Positions 7,100 to 14,931 of a DNA stretch of 64,000 nucleotides are shown one piece after another. The stretch comes from Desulfopila aestuarii DSM 18488. Its GTDB lineage: Bacteria > Desulfobacterota > Desulfobulbia > Desulfobulbales > Desulfocapsaceae. The stretch covers positions 1 through 64,000 of the forward strand of contig NZ_FRFE01000004.1 of assembly GCF_900143695.1 (NCBI RefSeq), read 5' to 3'. A program made the position numbers and the translations under genes. The notes below the pieces were generated by a model. That model searched no databases. It had not been told where the DNA came from and saw nothing but the letters and a program-made list of their open reading frames with translations. Position 1 is the first letter of the stretch, and every line of letters begins with the position of its first letter.

Positions 7100-7960
7100 A
7101 TGATCATTGGTTATGTCGGCACACCCGGGAGTGGGAAAACATACGAGGCGGTGAAGTGCATCCTCGATAACCTCAAACGCGGCAAAGTTGTCTTTACCAA
7201 TATCGACGGCCTGGAGAAAGATACCTGCCGGGAGATGATCAAGAACGTCTGCGGACTCTCAGATCTGGCGATCACCCGCCAGCTGAAGATCTTCGAACCG
7301 GATCAGCTGGAAGACTTCTGGAACCACGTTGAACCGCAATCAATTATCGTCCTCGATGAGGTGCAGAAGATCTTTTCCAGCAGGGAATGGCAATCAGAGA
7401 AGAACAAGCTCTTCGGCTTTTGGGCCTCTACCCACCGTCACCATGGCTTTGAAGTCATCCTTATCACCCAGAATCCGGAACGAATCGATTCAGCCGTCCG
7501 AGCTTTGTTTGAGTGGACCTATCTTTTTCGGAAGGTCAACTTCTTCGGCGGCGCAGTTCAGAAGAAATACATCTGCTACGCCTATGCCGGCGACGATACC
7601 CACGGCAGTCCCTTAACCAAACGGATCGAGACCTATAACCCGCTGGTCTTTCGTTGCTATAAATCGTACGTCAACGATGATATCCAGGAGAAGGACATCA
7701 GAAAGCATGTCAATGTCCTGAAGCATCCCATCTTCTTTATCATCCCGGTTGTGCTCTGTTTCACCCTCTACATGCTGTTTGGCAAATCATCTCTCGCTAC
7801 CGGTGACATCTTCGGCACCAAAAAGGTGATGGCGTCTTTTGATAAGAAAACTGCCCAGAAAAAGGAAATGAAGGTTGCGCCGAACCCGGCCCGCTATTCG
7901 GACTCGATCATCATCAAGGAGCAGAAAAACGGCGTTCGAAAATTCTCAAACAGGATCTGA
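7100..7960 (+). CDS. Zot/pI-type phage assembly ATPase
   Basis: The protein has 286 residues. Walker A is GTPGSGKT at residues 7-14 and Walker B is IIVLDE at 82-87, followed by a sensor-like ILITQNP near 120. One transmembrane segment lies at about 211-228, with a periplasmic C-terminal part after it. This is the layout of the zonular occludens toxin/pI family, the inner-membrane motor that extrudes filamentous phage. It starts two bases after the pVI-like gene stop and ends two bases before the secretin-like gene. The name Zot reflects the family and does not imply a toxin. This gene is the strongest marker that the element is an inovirus. Confidence 0.93.
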   Translation: MIIGYVGTPGSGKTYEAVKCILDNLKRGKVVFTNIDGLEKDTCREMIKNVCGLSDLAITRQLKIFEPDQLEDFWNHVEPQSIIVLDEVQKIFSSREWQSEKNKLFGFWASTHRHHGFEVILITQNPERIDSAVRALFEWTYLFRKVNFFGGAVQKKYICYAYAGDDTHGSPLTKRIETYNPLVFRCYKSYVNDDIQEKDIRKHVNVLKHPIFFIIPVVLCFTLYMLFGKSSLATGDIFGTKKVMASFDKKTAQKKEMKVAPNPARYSDSIIIKEQKNGVRKFSNRI

Positions 7961-7962
7961 TT

Positions 7963-8622
7963 ATGAAAACGGAAAATCCCAACCATGATATCGTTATCGC
8001 CATCGTATCACTTATCAATATCCTGCTTTTTCTCTGCTATGTGGAGACAGGACATGCCGAGCTCTCTTCAGAACAGCAGGCCCGGAACAATACGGAAAAC
8101 TACGTGAGTGTCGAGTTCAACCAGGCTCCGCTTGAGGATCTGCTGTTCTTCGTTGCCGAAATGACAGGGCAGGCCTTTGTCTTGAATGCGAAAGAGGTAA
8201 CGCTCTCCTGGGTGCAGAAAGATATATACAAAGACGATCTTGTCACGGAGTTTATCAATGTTGTCATCGCTTCTGGATTAACTACCCTACGATCAGGTTC
8301 AAGCGAACAGGTCATTATTATCACAGACAACACGAATGCAGCCGCCAACGTCCAATCAATCACCAAACTCGACGGCGGCAAGAAGCTCTATCTCTCGGAG
8401 ATCACCGACGACACCGGTCGTTACATTGTTTTTCTTGGCATCATCTACAAAGCCAACGAGTTCCCATTCCCGATCATCGAATCCCCACTTGGCCCGATGG
8501 CCATCGTTCCCCAGGACGTCTTCCAGGCCGACCAGCACTATAAATCCCAGATCGCTCAACTAACAATATCGAACCAACTAGATTCTCTCCCATCACATGA
8601 CCGAGAAGATTCTGTTCAATAA
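7963..8622 (+). CDS. secretin N0-domain-like protein without the pore domain
   Basis: The protein has 219 residues. A signal/anchor segment (about 9-32) is followed by a domain with VSVEFNQAPLEDLLFFVAE and further beta/alpha units to about residue 115. This resembles the N0 (secretin/TonB short N-terminal) domain of pIV and GspD. The rest is short, ends after a basic and polar tail, and lacks the Gly-rich beta-barrel region of a secretin. Placed after the Zot gene, it occupies the pIV position. It may link the pI motor to a host secretin. The domain call is by pattern. Confidence 0.65.
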   Translation: MKTENPNHDIVIAIVSLINILLFLCYVETGHAELSSEQQARNNTENYVSVEFNQAPLEDLLFFVAEMTGQAFVLNAKEVTLSWVQKDIYKDDLVTEFINVVIASGLTTLRSGSSEQVIIITDNTNAAANVQSITKLDGGKKLYLSEITDDTGRYIVFLGIIYKANEFPFPIIESPLGPMAIVPQDVFQADQHYKSQIAQLTISNQLDSLPSHDREDSVQ

Positions 8623-8681
8623 AAAAGCATCAAAAAATTAGGTTGTTTGCAACTCCGCCCCAATAAAAATCGAGTGAAAAA

Positions 8682-9143
8682 ATGACTGACAAATCTCTAC
8701 AAGCTGAAAACAACAACCCCATTAAACCTTCAAAACCGGCTGAACATAATTTCACTCGGTTTTTAATGGGTACCGACGCGCCGAGTATTTGCCCTCGAAG
8801 AACAGACTATCGTTCGCGAGGTATTGAAAAAAGCCCTGACCAACATTTCGGGGTTCATGATGCCTTAGTGAAAATCGTACTGAATTGCCTTGCGCATCTC
8901 AATCGTGCGGCTAACACCCCACAGCCGTTTTCAGGTTACTGGATTGATCCGAAACTCTATCTGCCGGATATGGATATCACCGTAATGCTGTTTGATCCGG
9001 TGCTCCAGGAAATGTATCTCGGCTCCCTCTATGTGGACGATGAAGATAATGAGATCTGGGTGGATCAATACGGGATGAAGCTGGATAGGATTGCGATGTG
9101 GGCTGAGCTGCCATATCCCCAAAATCAAATGGCCCTATCGTAA
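8682..9143 (+). CDS. prophage protein with a DUF551-like C-terminus
   Basis: The protein has 153 residues and is soluble. The C-terminal part (about residues 85-150) begins YWIDPKLYLPD and ends MWAELPYPQ, with a strand pattern between. This is like the small DUF551 phage proteins that start with W-x-P-x-S/K-x-x-L-P and end H/M-W-x-x-L-P-x-P. The N-terminal half is unknown. Its last 13 bases form part of a 10-bp inverted repeat just before the replication gene. Confidence 0.6.
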   Translation: MTDKSLQAENNNPIKPSKPAEHNFTRFLMGTDAPSICPRRTDYRSRGIEKSPDQHFGVHDALVKIVLNCLAHLNRAANTPQPFSGYWIDPKLYLPDMDITVMLFDPVLQEMYLGSLYVDDEDNEIWVDQYGMKLDRIAMWAELPYPQNQMALS

Positions 9144-9226
9144 GATGGAGCCTCGGGGGAACAAGGGCATCTCGATAGGGCCAGTCGATAATTGGTGTCC
9201 AACCAATACTATTTCCCTATAGGAAA
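9131..9226 (+). other. candidate phage replication origin: three successive hairpins before rep
   Basis: First hairpin: GGCCCTATCG (9131-9140) pairs perfectly with CGATAGGGCC (9173-9182), with additional GATG/CATC pairing inside. Second: ATTGGT (9191-9196) pairs with ACCAAT (9202-9207). Third: TTTCC with GGAAA around CTATA (about 9212-9226), touching the rep ribosome-binding site. Clustered hairpins next to a rolling-circle initiator gene are typical of plus-strand origins or packaging signals. I cannot identify the nick site. Confidence 0.55.
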
Positions 9227-9229
9227 ATA

Positions 9230-10561
9230 ATGGCAAAAAATAACCTTAACAAACAAGGAAGTAAAGTGAAAAGTGAAATACCTATTCCCCAAGACCGATT
9301 AACAAGGGGGGTTCAAATCTCCAAAGGTCTTGATCGCCTCAAAATTGGCCTCTACGTACAATTTAATTTTGAGTTGTTGTTTGATGTCCTGGGAGACCGA
9401 AAAGCTGAAGCGCAAGAAGAACGCCAAACAATCCCGATCCGCCTCGGCGCGGATGAAAATTATGACTACAACTGTCACGGTTCTGGCCGTAAGGGTGGTT
9501 ATAACTTTCATATCTCCAGGGGGGATGTGAATATCTTTGTCTCGACCAGGAAAGACTGGATGAAAACCCCAAACATCCTGATTGATATCGGCTCCGCTTC
9601 GTGCTGGGCTCCAGGTTACAAAACCGTTCTTGAATATGTGACCAAGCTGCTCAGGATCTACGGCGGTAAGGTGGTCAGGAATAGCGTTTCTGAGGTGCAT
9701 TTCTGCGTCGACTTCATCGGCCTACCTATTGAAGAGCTTGACTTGGGAGATCACAACAAATGGATCACCAGGGCTAACAAGTTCAACAGCTTTCAGGATC
9801 GAGCGAAGTTCTCCGGTATTCAGCTCATGCAGGATGAAGGTGATCTGGGCTTTTCTATTGAAACAGGAATCCGCCTTGGCCTCGGTGACATCTGTCTGCG
9901 GGTCTATGACAAGGTTTATGAGATTAAACGGAACAACTCTAAGCAATCACTCTTTGCCTCCGTTTGGGGCAAGGAAGGATACAACGATTGTCCAGTTACC
10001 CGTGTCGAGTTTCAGCTACGAAAGAACGTATTGAAACAGTTCCGCTGTATCTCCCTTGAGGATCTGTATCGTAAGGCCTCCGGTCTCTGGGCCTATTGCA
10101 CCTATAAATGGTCGAGGTTCTGCGAAGAACCATTTGACCGTGAAAACCGGCATCAGGACCGCGCAAGAATCCATCCATGGTGGAAACAGGTTCAAGCCGT
10201 CAAATGGGGCGGGCTACAGACGGTGATCCGGAAGAAACTACTTGCTCAGAAAGATAAGAAAATGCTGCGCGACATGATGGGCGGCTGCGCTCTTAATATT
10301 GCCGCTATCCGTATGGTGAATTCACAGAATACTGAAGAGATTATCGCTGTTATGACTGCAGAAATCGAAGAGTGGGCAAGAGCCCTTGATAAGCAGAAGA
10401 ACCAACGAACTGGCCGGTCAGAACTGCAGGAAAAGATGGAAACAAAAATCAATGAAGTCTGGCCGTATGGCCCAGGGGAAGTGCACGGCCCTACTGCTCG
10501 TGATACCGGATTTGGGCTTCATGCCCAGTGTAAGGAATTCCACATTAATGAATTCAATTAG
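9230..10561 (+). CDS. phage replication initiation protein (rolling-circle Rep type)
   Basis: The protein has 443 residues and starts 4-8 bases after AGGAAAATA. Features that fit phage/plasmid replication initiators of the Rep_trans/CRI class are an EVHFCVDF strand near residue 160, an LGDICLRVYDKVYEI block near 220-235, and a TRVEFQLRKNVLKQF block near 260. The C-terminal part is basic and helical. It would nick the double-stranded origin and start ssDNA synthesis. It lies directly after three hairpins proposed as origin and before the integrase. The exact Rep family and catalytic Tyr were not resolved by eye. Confidence 0.8.
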   Translation: MAKNNLNKQGSKVKSEIPIPQDRLTRGVQISKGLDRLKIGLYVQFNFELLFDVLGDRKAEAQEERQTIPIRLGADENYDYNCHGSGRKGGYNFHISRGDVNIFVSTRKDWMKTPNILIDIGSASCWAPGYKTVLEYVTKLLRIYGGKVVRNSVSEVHFCVDFIGLPIEELDLGDHNKWITRANKFNSFQDRAKFSGIQLMQDEGDLGFSIETGIRLGLGDICLRVYDKVYEIKRNNSKQSLFASVWGKEGYNDCPVTRVEFQLRKNVLKQFRCISLEDLYRKASGLWAYCTYKWSRFCEEPFDRENRHQDRARIHPWWKQVQAVKWGGLQTVIRKKLLAQKDKKMLRDMMGGCALNIAAIRMVNSQNTEEIIAVMTAEIEEWARALDKQKNQRTGRSELQEKMETKINEVWPYGPGEVHGPTARDTGFGLHAQCKEFHINEFN

Positions 10562-10651
10562 AATTCGATCCTAACCCATCATGATTACGATCATATGAAA
10601 TTGAACTCTTCCATACAAACATGTATCCTTCGAACAAATGGAGGTGTTTGC

Positions 10652-11848
10652 ATGAAAGGGCGAATTTATACGACACAAAAGTGTTTTGTTTGTCAGGGGG
10701 CATTGAATTATGTTGAGGGTAGGGGACACCTATCTTGTGTTACCCATCCTGATCATCAGTGGAAGGGAGCGTGCGTTGTTCGTTTTGGTCGTAATCACAC
10801 CAAGCGTTTCAAAAGTGTTCTTGAAGCGGAACGACACTTGATCTACCTTCGAGTACAAACAGATCTTGGAAAATTCGATCCACGTGAGTGGGCGAAAGAT
10901 CAGCCGTTATCCTTTCTGGCATTACGACTGAAATTCATAGAATATAAGAAATCGACAAACATTACTTTGAAGCAGGTGAAAGATATCGAAAGAGTTCTGA
11001 TCAGGGCTGGGCAAACATGGGACCGGATGCAGATCCGTGATATTGCTGAAGCAGAGATCGAAGATTTTTTATTTCAGGACCATGGGGTTTCTTCAAAAAC
11101 GATAGCCAACTGGAAAACGGCGCTGCATAATTTTTTTGCTTGGGTTGTCAGGCGTGAGAAGAAAAAATCAAACCTGCAAATGCCTTCTTTTCCCGTGACA
11201 TCCTTTAAGATGAAAATGAAAGCTGTTGTTTCCATAGAAGATCAGCAAAAAATCATTACCGAGGTTAAGAAAATCTCTTGGAACCATAATCCTCGGATCT
11301 GGCTTGCTATCAAACTATTGGCGCTTTATCCAAGAGTTCGACCTGGTGAACTGATCAATGTCAAAGAAGGACATATAAACCTGGTCGATCTGTATATAGT
11401 ATTTCCACAGCCGAAAGAGCGGGAACCAAAATACATTCATCTCCTTAAAGAAGTTGCTGAAGAGATACGAGAATCGCAAAGACTATACCCAGCTATGCCC
11501 ACAATGTATTTTTTCAGACACCTGAAAAGAAGAAACGGTCTTAAGGTAGGAACTCAATTTGGCCCGGTGTATCTAAATAAATGGTGGAAACAGGCTTGTG
11601 TAAATCTTGGCTTTTCGGATGTCACCTTGTATCCGGGTACCAAGCACTCAACGGTTACCGCTTTAGGAAAAATTATGAGCCCAGAACAAATACAGCATAA
11701 CGTTACCGGACATGCCTCTGAAGCCTTTAAAAGATACTTTTTGCCTGATTACCAGGAGAAAATTTTGGCAACGAAGCAGATTTCCGATATGCAAAAAAAG
11801 ATAGCGAGTGACAATGTGTTTAAAATTACAGTTAAAAAAAACAAATAA
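10652..11848 (+). CDS. tyrosine recombinase (phage integrase) with altered catalytic box
   Basis: The protein has 398 residues. The ATG at 10652 is chosen because GGAGGTG precedes it; an in-frame ATG at 10595 lacks one. An N-terminal segment has CxxC (residues 11 and 14) and later Cys/His residues, possibly a zinc ribbon. Residues of about 75-165 resemble a SAM-like core-binding domain. The catalytic half has RVRPGEL (Arg I), then PGTKHSTVTA where most family members have HxLRHT, then GHASEAFKRYF with the likely nucleophile Tyr. Arg II is thus replaced by Lys. It should integrate and excise the prophage. It is the last gene of the element on the right. Confidence 0.85.
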   Translation: MKGRIYTTQKCFVCQGALNYVEGRGHLSCVTHPDHQWKGACVVRFGRNHTKRFKSVLEAERHLIYLRVQTDLGKFDPREWAKDQPLSFLALRLKFIEYKKSTNITLKQVKDIERVLIRAGQTWDRMQIRDIAEAEIEDFLFQDHGVSSKTIANWKTALHNFFAWVVRREKKKSNLQMPSFPVTSFKMKMKAVVSIEDQQKIITEVKKISWNHNPRIWLAIKLLALYPRVRPGELINVKEGHINLVDLYIVFPQPKEREPKYIHLLKEVAEEIRESQRLYPAMPTMYFFRHLKRRNGLKVGTQFGPVYLNKWWKQACVNLGFSDVTLYPGTKHSTVTALGKIMSPEQIQHNVTGHASEAFKRYFLPDYQEKILATKQISDMQKKIASDNVFKITVKKNK

Positions 11849-11852
11849 CTAT

Positions 11853-12269
11853 TCAGATACTGTAGGCCTCAAACGTCACATCAAGCATATCTCCATTGTC
11901 ATCACTAAGCCACTCATGGAGAATGTTCTTTTCGTCTATATATTTAATGAATTCTTCTGTTGATTGAAAATCATATATCAATAGGCAAATAGTATGCAAA
12001 TTACAGCTGTCAATGTCAGTGATTTTAAATCCGGCCACGTCCCCATTCGCGTGAATACCAATAGCCTTGAAGTTGATATTCCCACGACTATTAGTTGAAA
12101 TATTGACATCAAATTCAGTGTCACCAAAAGATGTGGAAGGGCAATCAACGCGAAATCCGCCTTCACTGATATCAATAGTCTGAACCTGAATTACAGTGCC
12201 TTCTGTGGTGGATAGTGTTCCATGGGCTATGACAGGTATTCTGATATGTATTCGTTTGTGATTTACCAT
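11853..12269 (-). CDS. PilZ domain protein
   Basis: The protein has 138 residues. It has the PilZ c-di-GMP motifs: RIHIR at residues 6-10 (RxxxR) and DISEGG near 34-39 (D/NxSxxG), then a beta-barrel pattern. A C-terminal extension of about 45 residues ends the protein. It would bind c-di-GMP; its target is unknown. It lies tail-to-tail with the integrase, with four bases between the stops, so it may be prophage cargo or the first host gene. Confidence 0.8.
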   Translation of the reverse strand: MVNHKRIHIRIPVIAHGTLSTTEGTVIQVQTIDISEGGFRVDCPSTSFGDTEFDVNISTNSRGNINFKAIGIHANGDVAGFKITDIDSCNLHTICLLIYDFQSTEEFIKYIDEKNILHEWLSDDNGDMLDVTFEAYSI

Positions 12270-12370
12270 TTATTTTGTCGCACCAAAAGTTCCCCCTTGG
12301 AAAGGGGCTACGTACTCCAGCTATACGTAGAATCATCTTATAGAAACAGAATAATTGTTAAGCGGTAAAA

Positions 12371-12414
12371 GAGGGTTCTGGGCTACAGGTGCTTAACAGT
12401 AAGTCGGCACCCTC
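12371..12414 (-). terminator. structured inverted repeat after the second PilZ gene
   Basis: On the minus strand GAGGGT pairs with ACCCTC and is followed by TTTT. Inside it a second stem forms from GGTGCTTA and TAAG-TCG-GCACC around ACAG. It lies 45 bases beyond the stop of the leftward PilZ gene and fits a terminator. It does not show the conserved core of known c-di-GMP riboswitches. Confidence 0.45.
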
Positions 12415-12459
12415 CCGCAAAATGAAGCTAGTCTTTATGAATCAGCGGGATCGCCAGTT

Positions 12460-12933
12460 TCATAAATTCAAGAGGTAGAATCCGAGCTCCTTCTCTTCAA
12501 GGGCCAAGTCAAGAAATTCACAACCAAGGATGTTCTCGTTGGCGAATATGACTTTAACCTGTTTATCAATAACTACTACTTTTTTGCCATCAAGTTTGAA
12601 CCTGACACGAAGAATTGAGCCTATCAACACTTCAGTTAAAAACTCCAGCTTCATTTTGAATCCACCCATGGAAAGATCCAGAATTTTTACCGGTGCCCAT
12701 GTGACAATTTCGGCATTGGGATTAGTGTATTGACCGAACAGATTTACTGGTCTTCTGTAATATTTTCTAAAGTTTAACTTTACAATGAACTTCTTCCCAC
12801 ATGAACATTTGATTGTGATTTCATGTTTAACGTTCTTGAATCTTGCAAGGGAGACTTCTTTTACCTTCGCACAGTGAACACACTTAATAGCAGCCAAATT
12901 GCTCGGCGGAATATGAACAGTAGTAGATATCAT
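12460..12933 (-). CDS. PilZ domain protein with an N-terminal zinc-binding segment
   Basis: The protein has 157 residues. The first part has two Cys pairs (CVHC near 18-21 and CSC near 43-45), suggesting a small zinc ribbon. The PilZ domain follows, with RKYYRR near 56-61 and DLSMGG near 86-91. The C-terminus continues the barrel. It would be a c-di-GMP-responsive protein. It is transcribed leftward with the smaller PilZ gene, but 190 bases and a terminator-like structure separate them. Confidence 0.8.
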   Translation of the reverse strand: MISTTVHIPPSNLAAIKCVHCAKVKEVSLARFKNVKHEITIKCSCGKKFIVKLNFRKYYRRPVNLFGQYTNPNAEIVTWAPVKILDLSMGGFKMKLEFLTEVLIGSILRVRFKLDGKKVVVIDKQVKVIFANENILGCEFLDLALEEKELGFYLLNL

Positions 12934-13126
12934 GAGGACAATTCCATGACAATGGTAGGCAATCGTAAATAATGAAACAATAAAAAGAGAAATTATCGTT
13001 TACGAGATTGACTCCCACATGCCTTGAAACCAAAACGAAGCTCGCAGTTGAGAGAATTACGTATGACGAAAAATATCAATAAATTACACAATAACAGCGT
13101 GATAGCATGTTGAGCCTATGGCTGTA

Positions 13127-13174
13127 TAGGTAAATATACCCAGTAAGCAGATACTTACTAGGTATATTTACCTA
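13127..13174. repeat. 48-bp near-perfect palindrome
   Basis: TAGGTAAATATACC (13127-13140) and GGTATATTTACCTA (13161-13174) are exact reverse complements. Inside them AGTAAG (13142-13147) and CTTACT (13154-13159) pair around CAGATA, with one mismatched base on each side between the two stems. No T-run follows and there is no nearby gene, so a terminator is unlikely. It could be a protein-binding dyad, a recombination site or a relic of a small element. Confidence 0.75.
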
Positions 13175-13784
13175 TTTAATTCCCAAGTGCATAATAATCA
13201 ATAGCCAATTTGACTATTTGACAGTCAGTTCAATTGAAAAATAGCATGTGTTTACGATTTGTTATAGGGATACTAGATTAGAGGTTCAATGACTAGCCAA
13301 ATTGCAGGTGGTTTCAAACGTTAAAATTTTCCTGCTATCGATGTTGGTATAGAACAGAGAAGTGTCGGGCGTTGATCAAGCGACTGAAGATTGTATGTAA
13401 TGAGATATGTAGGTCATCCCTACTTACAAGCGAATAGTCGGATATTTTGAGGTTATTCAATTGAAATGACTGCTTTTGAATAGCATATTTGATGACGGGA
13501 GTATTGGCGTTCGGTGACAATCTTGCCACCACTATCCATTACATCAAAGCCACGACTTTTTCATGAGAGCAACGAGTAACAATGGCACTCAAAGTGAGAC
13601 CACAAGACGATAGTCAGATGTTCAACCTCATGAGCTATGGATGATTAGCTGATTAGGAAACTTCCTGTGATGCTGGGAGCTGGTTAGCTTGAATTTTAGG
13701 CAGGGTCAGAGCTGCAAAATTGTTTTATACCAGACAATACAGGTGCTCTATACTTCCATGTCTACCACCAGCCTGAAAAAACAA

Positions 13785-13817
13785 AAAGCCCGGATACATT
13801 TAATGCATCCGGGCTTT
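13785..13817 (-). terminator. intrinsic terminator of tRNA-His
   Basis: A perfect 11-bp stem (AAAGCCCGGAT with its complement) is followed on the minus strand by TTTTTGTTTTTT. It lies about 80 bases beyond the 3' end of the tRNA. Confidence 0.85.
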
Positions 13818-13894
13818 GTCGTTTCTGAACAACATCTGAACAACATCAACAGCTATCTTGCTCAGTGTAAGCAAATGTTATTTCAGCGAAAAAA

Positions 13895-13972
13895 TGGGGT
13901 GGATGATGGGACTCGAACCCACGGCCTCTTGGGCCACAACCAAGTGCTCTAACCAACTGAGCTACATCCACC
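13895..13972 (-). tRNA. tRNA-His (GTG)
   Basis: On the minus strand the acceptor arms GTGGATG and CATCCAC pair over seven positions. An additional G at position -1 faces C73, the hallmark of tRNA-His. The anticodon loop TTGTGGC gives anticodon GTG. The D arm (GCTCAGTTGGTTAGAGC) and T arm (GGGTTCGAGTCCC) are normal. CCA is encoded at 13895-13897. Its 3' end faces the prophage side, so it is a possible integration target, but I found no second copy of the tRNA end in the window. Confidence 0.97.
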
Positions 13973-14001
13973 ACCTGTATTTCGCTGCGAAAGTCGGGGT
14001 C

Positions 14002-14030
14002 TTTATACTCGTTCCCCCCCCTTATTGCAA
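14002..14030 (-). promoter_or_regulatory. sigma-70 promoter of tRNA-His
   Basis: Minus strand: -35 TTGCAA (14025-14030), a 17-base spacer that contains eight G in a row, and -10 TATAAA (14002-14007). Transcription would start near 13995, about 23 bases before the mature tRNA. Confidence 0.75.
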
Positions 14031-14180
14031 CAAGATTTTTGCTGCCTTGTCATTTCACTCATCCTTCTGACCAACCGAAATATAAAAGAAGTTGATACGT
14101 TGGCCAGATAGCAATTTCACAATCTGTTTGTTGAGAGAAATGGCATCGACAGGAAAAACATCAAATCCAATAACAATGGT

Positions 14181-14831
14181 CTACAGATCTGTTTTGCAGT
14201 GCATGCATTTATTTGCCTGAGATTTGATGATCTCGCAGCAAAAGGGACATTCTTTGGAAAAATTATTCTGTAACAGCTGGGAGATCACCATGTTCACTTC
14301 CTGTTCAATAGAAGAATCCTTGAATGAGTGGTTGCGAATAGGATCGATACACTTCAGGTTATTCAACTGTAGCAGTAGCTGAATTGCCTTTTTCCTCTGG
14401 ACCTTATCGGCCCCTTCGTCAAGAATGAGAGTCATCACCGGGCCAAGGTCATTATTTTCCAGGCAAGAGTCAAGGGCCTTGGTAGCCTCAATTTCTTTTT
14501 GATAGCGTACATTTTGTTTTTTCAGAGCTTCTGGGTCGACGATACTCCCCTTAAAAGCCATTTCATTGCCAACCATCATCAAATTGCTTTCTTTGCTGCC
14601 TGGCAGTTCCATATACCTATACGATGCAGAATGACCGTATTGCTGTTCGATCCTATCCCAGCCCTTAACAAAGAGGGGACAGTCGTCGTTTAAGCAGATA
14701 AAGAGAACGTCCGAGCCCCAGCCCAGTCCATCACCGACGTGGAACTGCGGCGCATCGCAGCATTCCATTTTTTTCTGGCAGTGCGGGCAGGTGTGCACTT
14801 CCTCTAAAAAGCTGTAGTCTTTGCTGAACAT
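14181..14831 (-). CDS. hypothetical protein with zinc ribbons at both ends
   Basis: The protein has 216 residues. CPHC near residues 15-18 and later Cys in FICLNDDCPLF form an N-terminal ribbon. The C-terminus has CPFC near 197-200 and CMHC near 211-214, a typical double-zinc-ribbon ending. The middle (about 105-180) is helical and HEAT-like. No enzyme motif is visible. Similar proteins are common in Desulfobacterota without known role, to my knowledge. It is a single leftward gene between tRNA-His and the aromatic amino acid gene. Confidence 0.7.
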   Translation of the reverse strand: MFSKDYSFLEEVHTCPHCQKKMECCDAPQFHVGDGLGWGSDVLFICLNDDCPLFVKGWDRIEQQYGHSASYRYMELPGSKESNLMMVGNEMAFKGSIVDPEALKKQNVRYQKEIEATKALDSCLENNDLGPVMTLILDEGADKVQRKKAIQLLLQLNNLKCIDPIRNHSFKDSSIEQEVNMVISQLLQNNFSKECPFCCEIIKSQANKCMHCKTDL

Positions 14832-14931
14832 GCTGAATACTCCTGTTGAATAAAGATATTATAAACCGATACGGTTGTGTTTCACTTGTCGCGTCTTTGT
14901 CAGCTGGCAGCGGATCCTTTTTGTGGAAATG

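Larger units (their letters stand above)
12934..13894. other. gene-poor stretch between the PilZ genes and tRNA-His
   Basis: About 960 bases with no frame I can support. It contains the 48-bp palindrome at 13127-13174 and the tRNA terminator at 13785-13817. A 65-residue frame at 13335-13532 on the minus strand and a plus-strand frame running into the tRNA show no features of real genes. It may be decayed DNA from past integration beside the tRNA. Confidence 0.5.

Noticed and set aside
7100..7960. Reading the Zot-family gene as a toxin
   Set aside because: Gene context and the Walker/transmembrane layout show the phage assembly ATPase; no toxin domain is evident.
12371..12414. Possible c-di-GMP riboswitch near the PilZ genes
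   Set aside because: The conserved cores of the known c-di-GMP classes are not visible, and the structure lies downstream of one gene with a T-run, which fits a terminator.
13335..13532. 65-residue leftward frame in the gene-poor stretch
   Set aside because: No start signal, no family, unusual composition; judged a chance frame.
13858..14070. Rightward frame reading through the tRNA-His gene
   Set aside because: The DNA is explained by the tRNA; such frames across tRNA genes are a known artefact.
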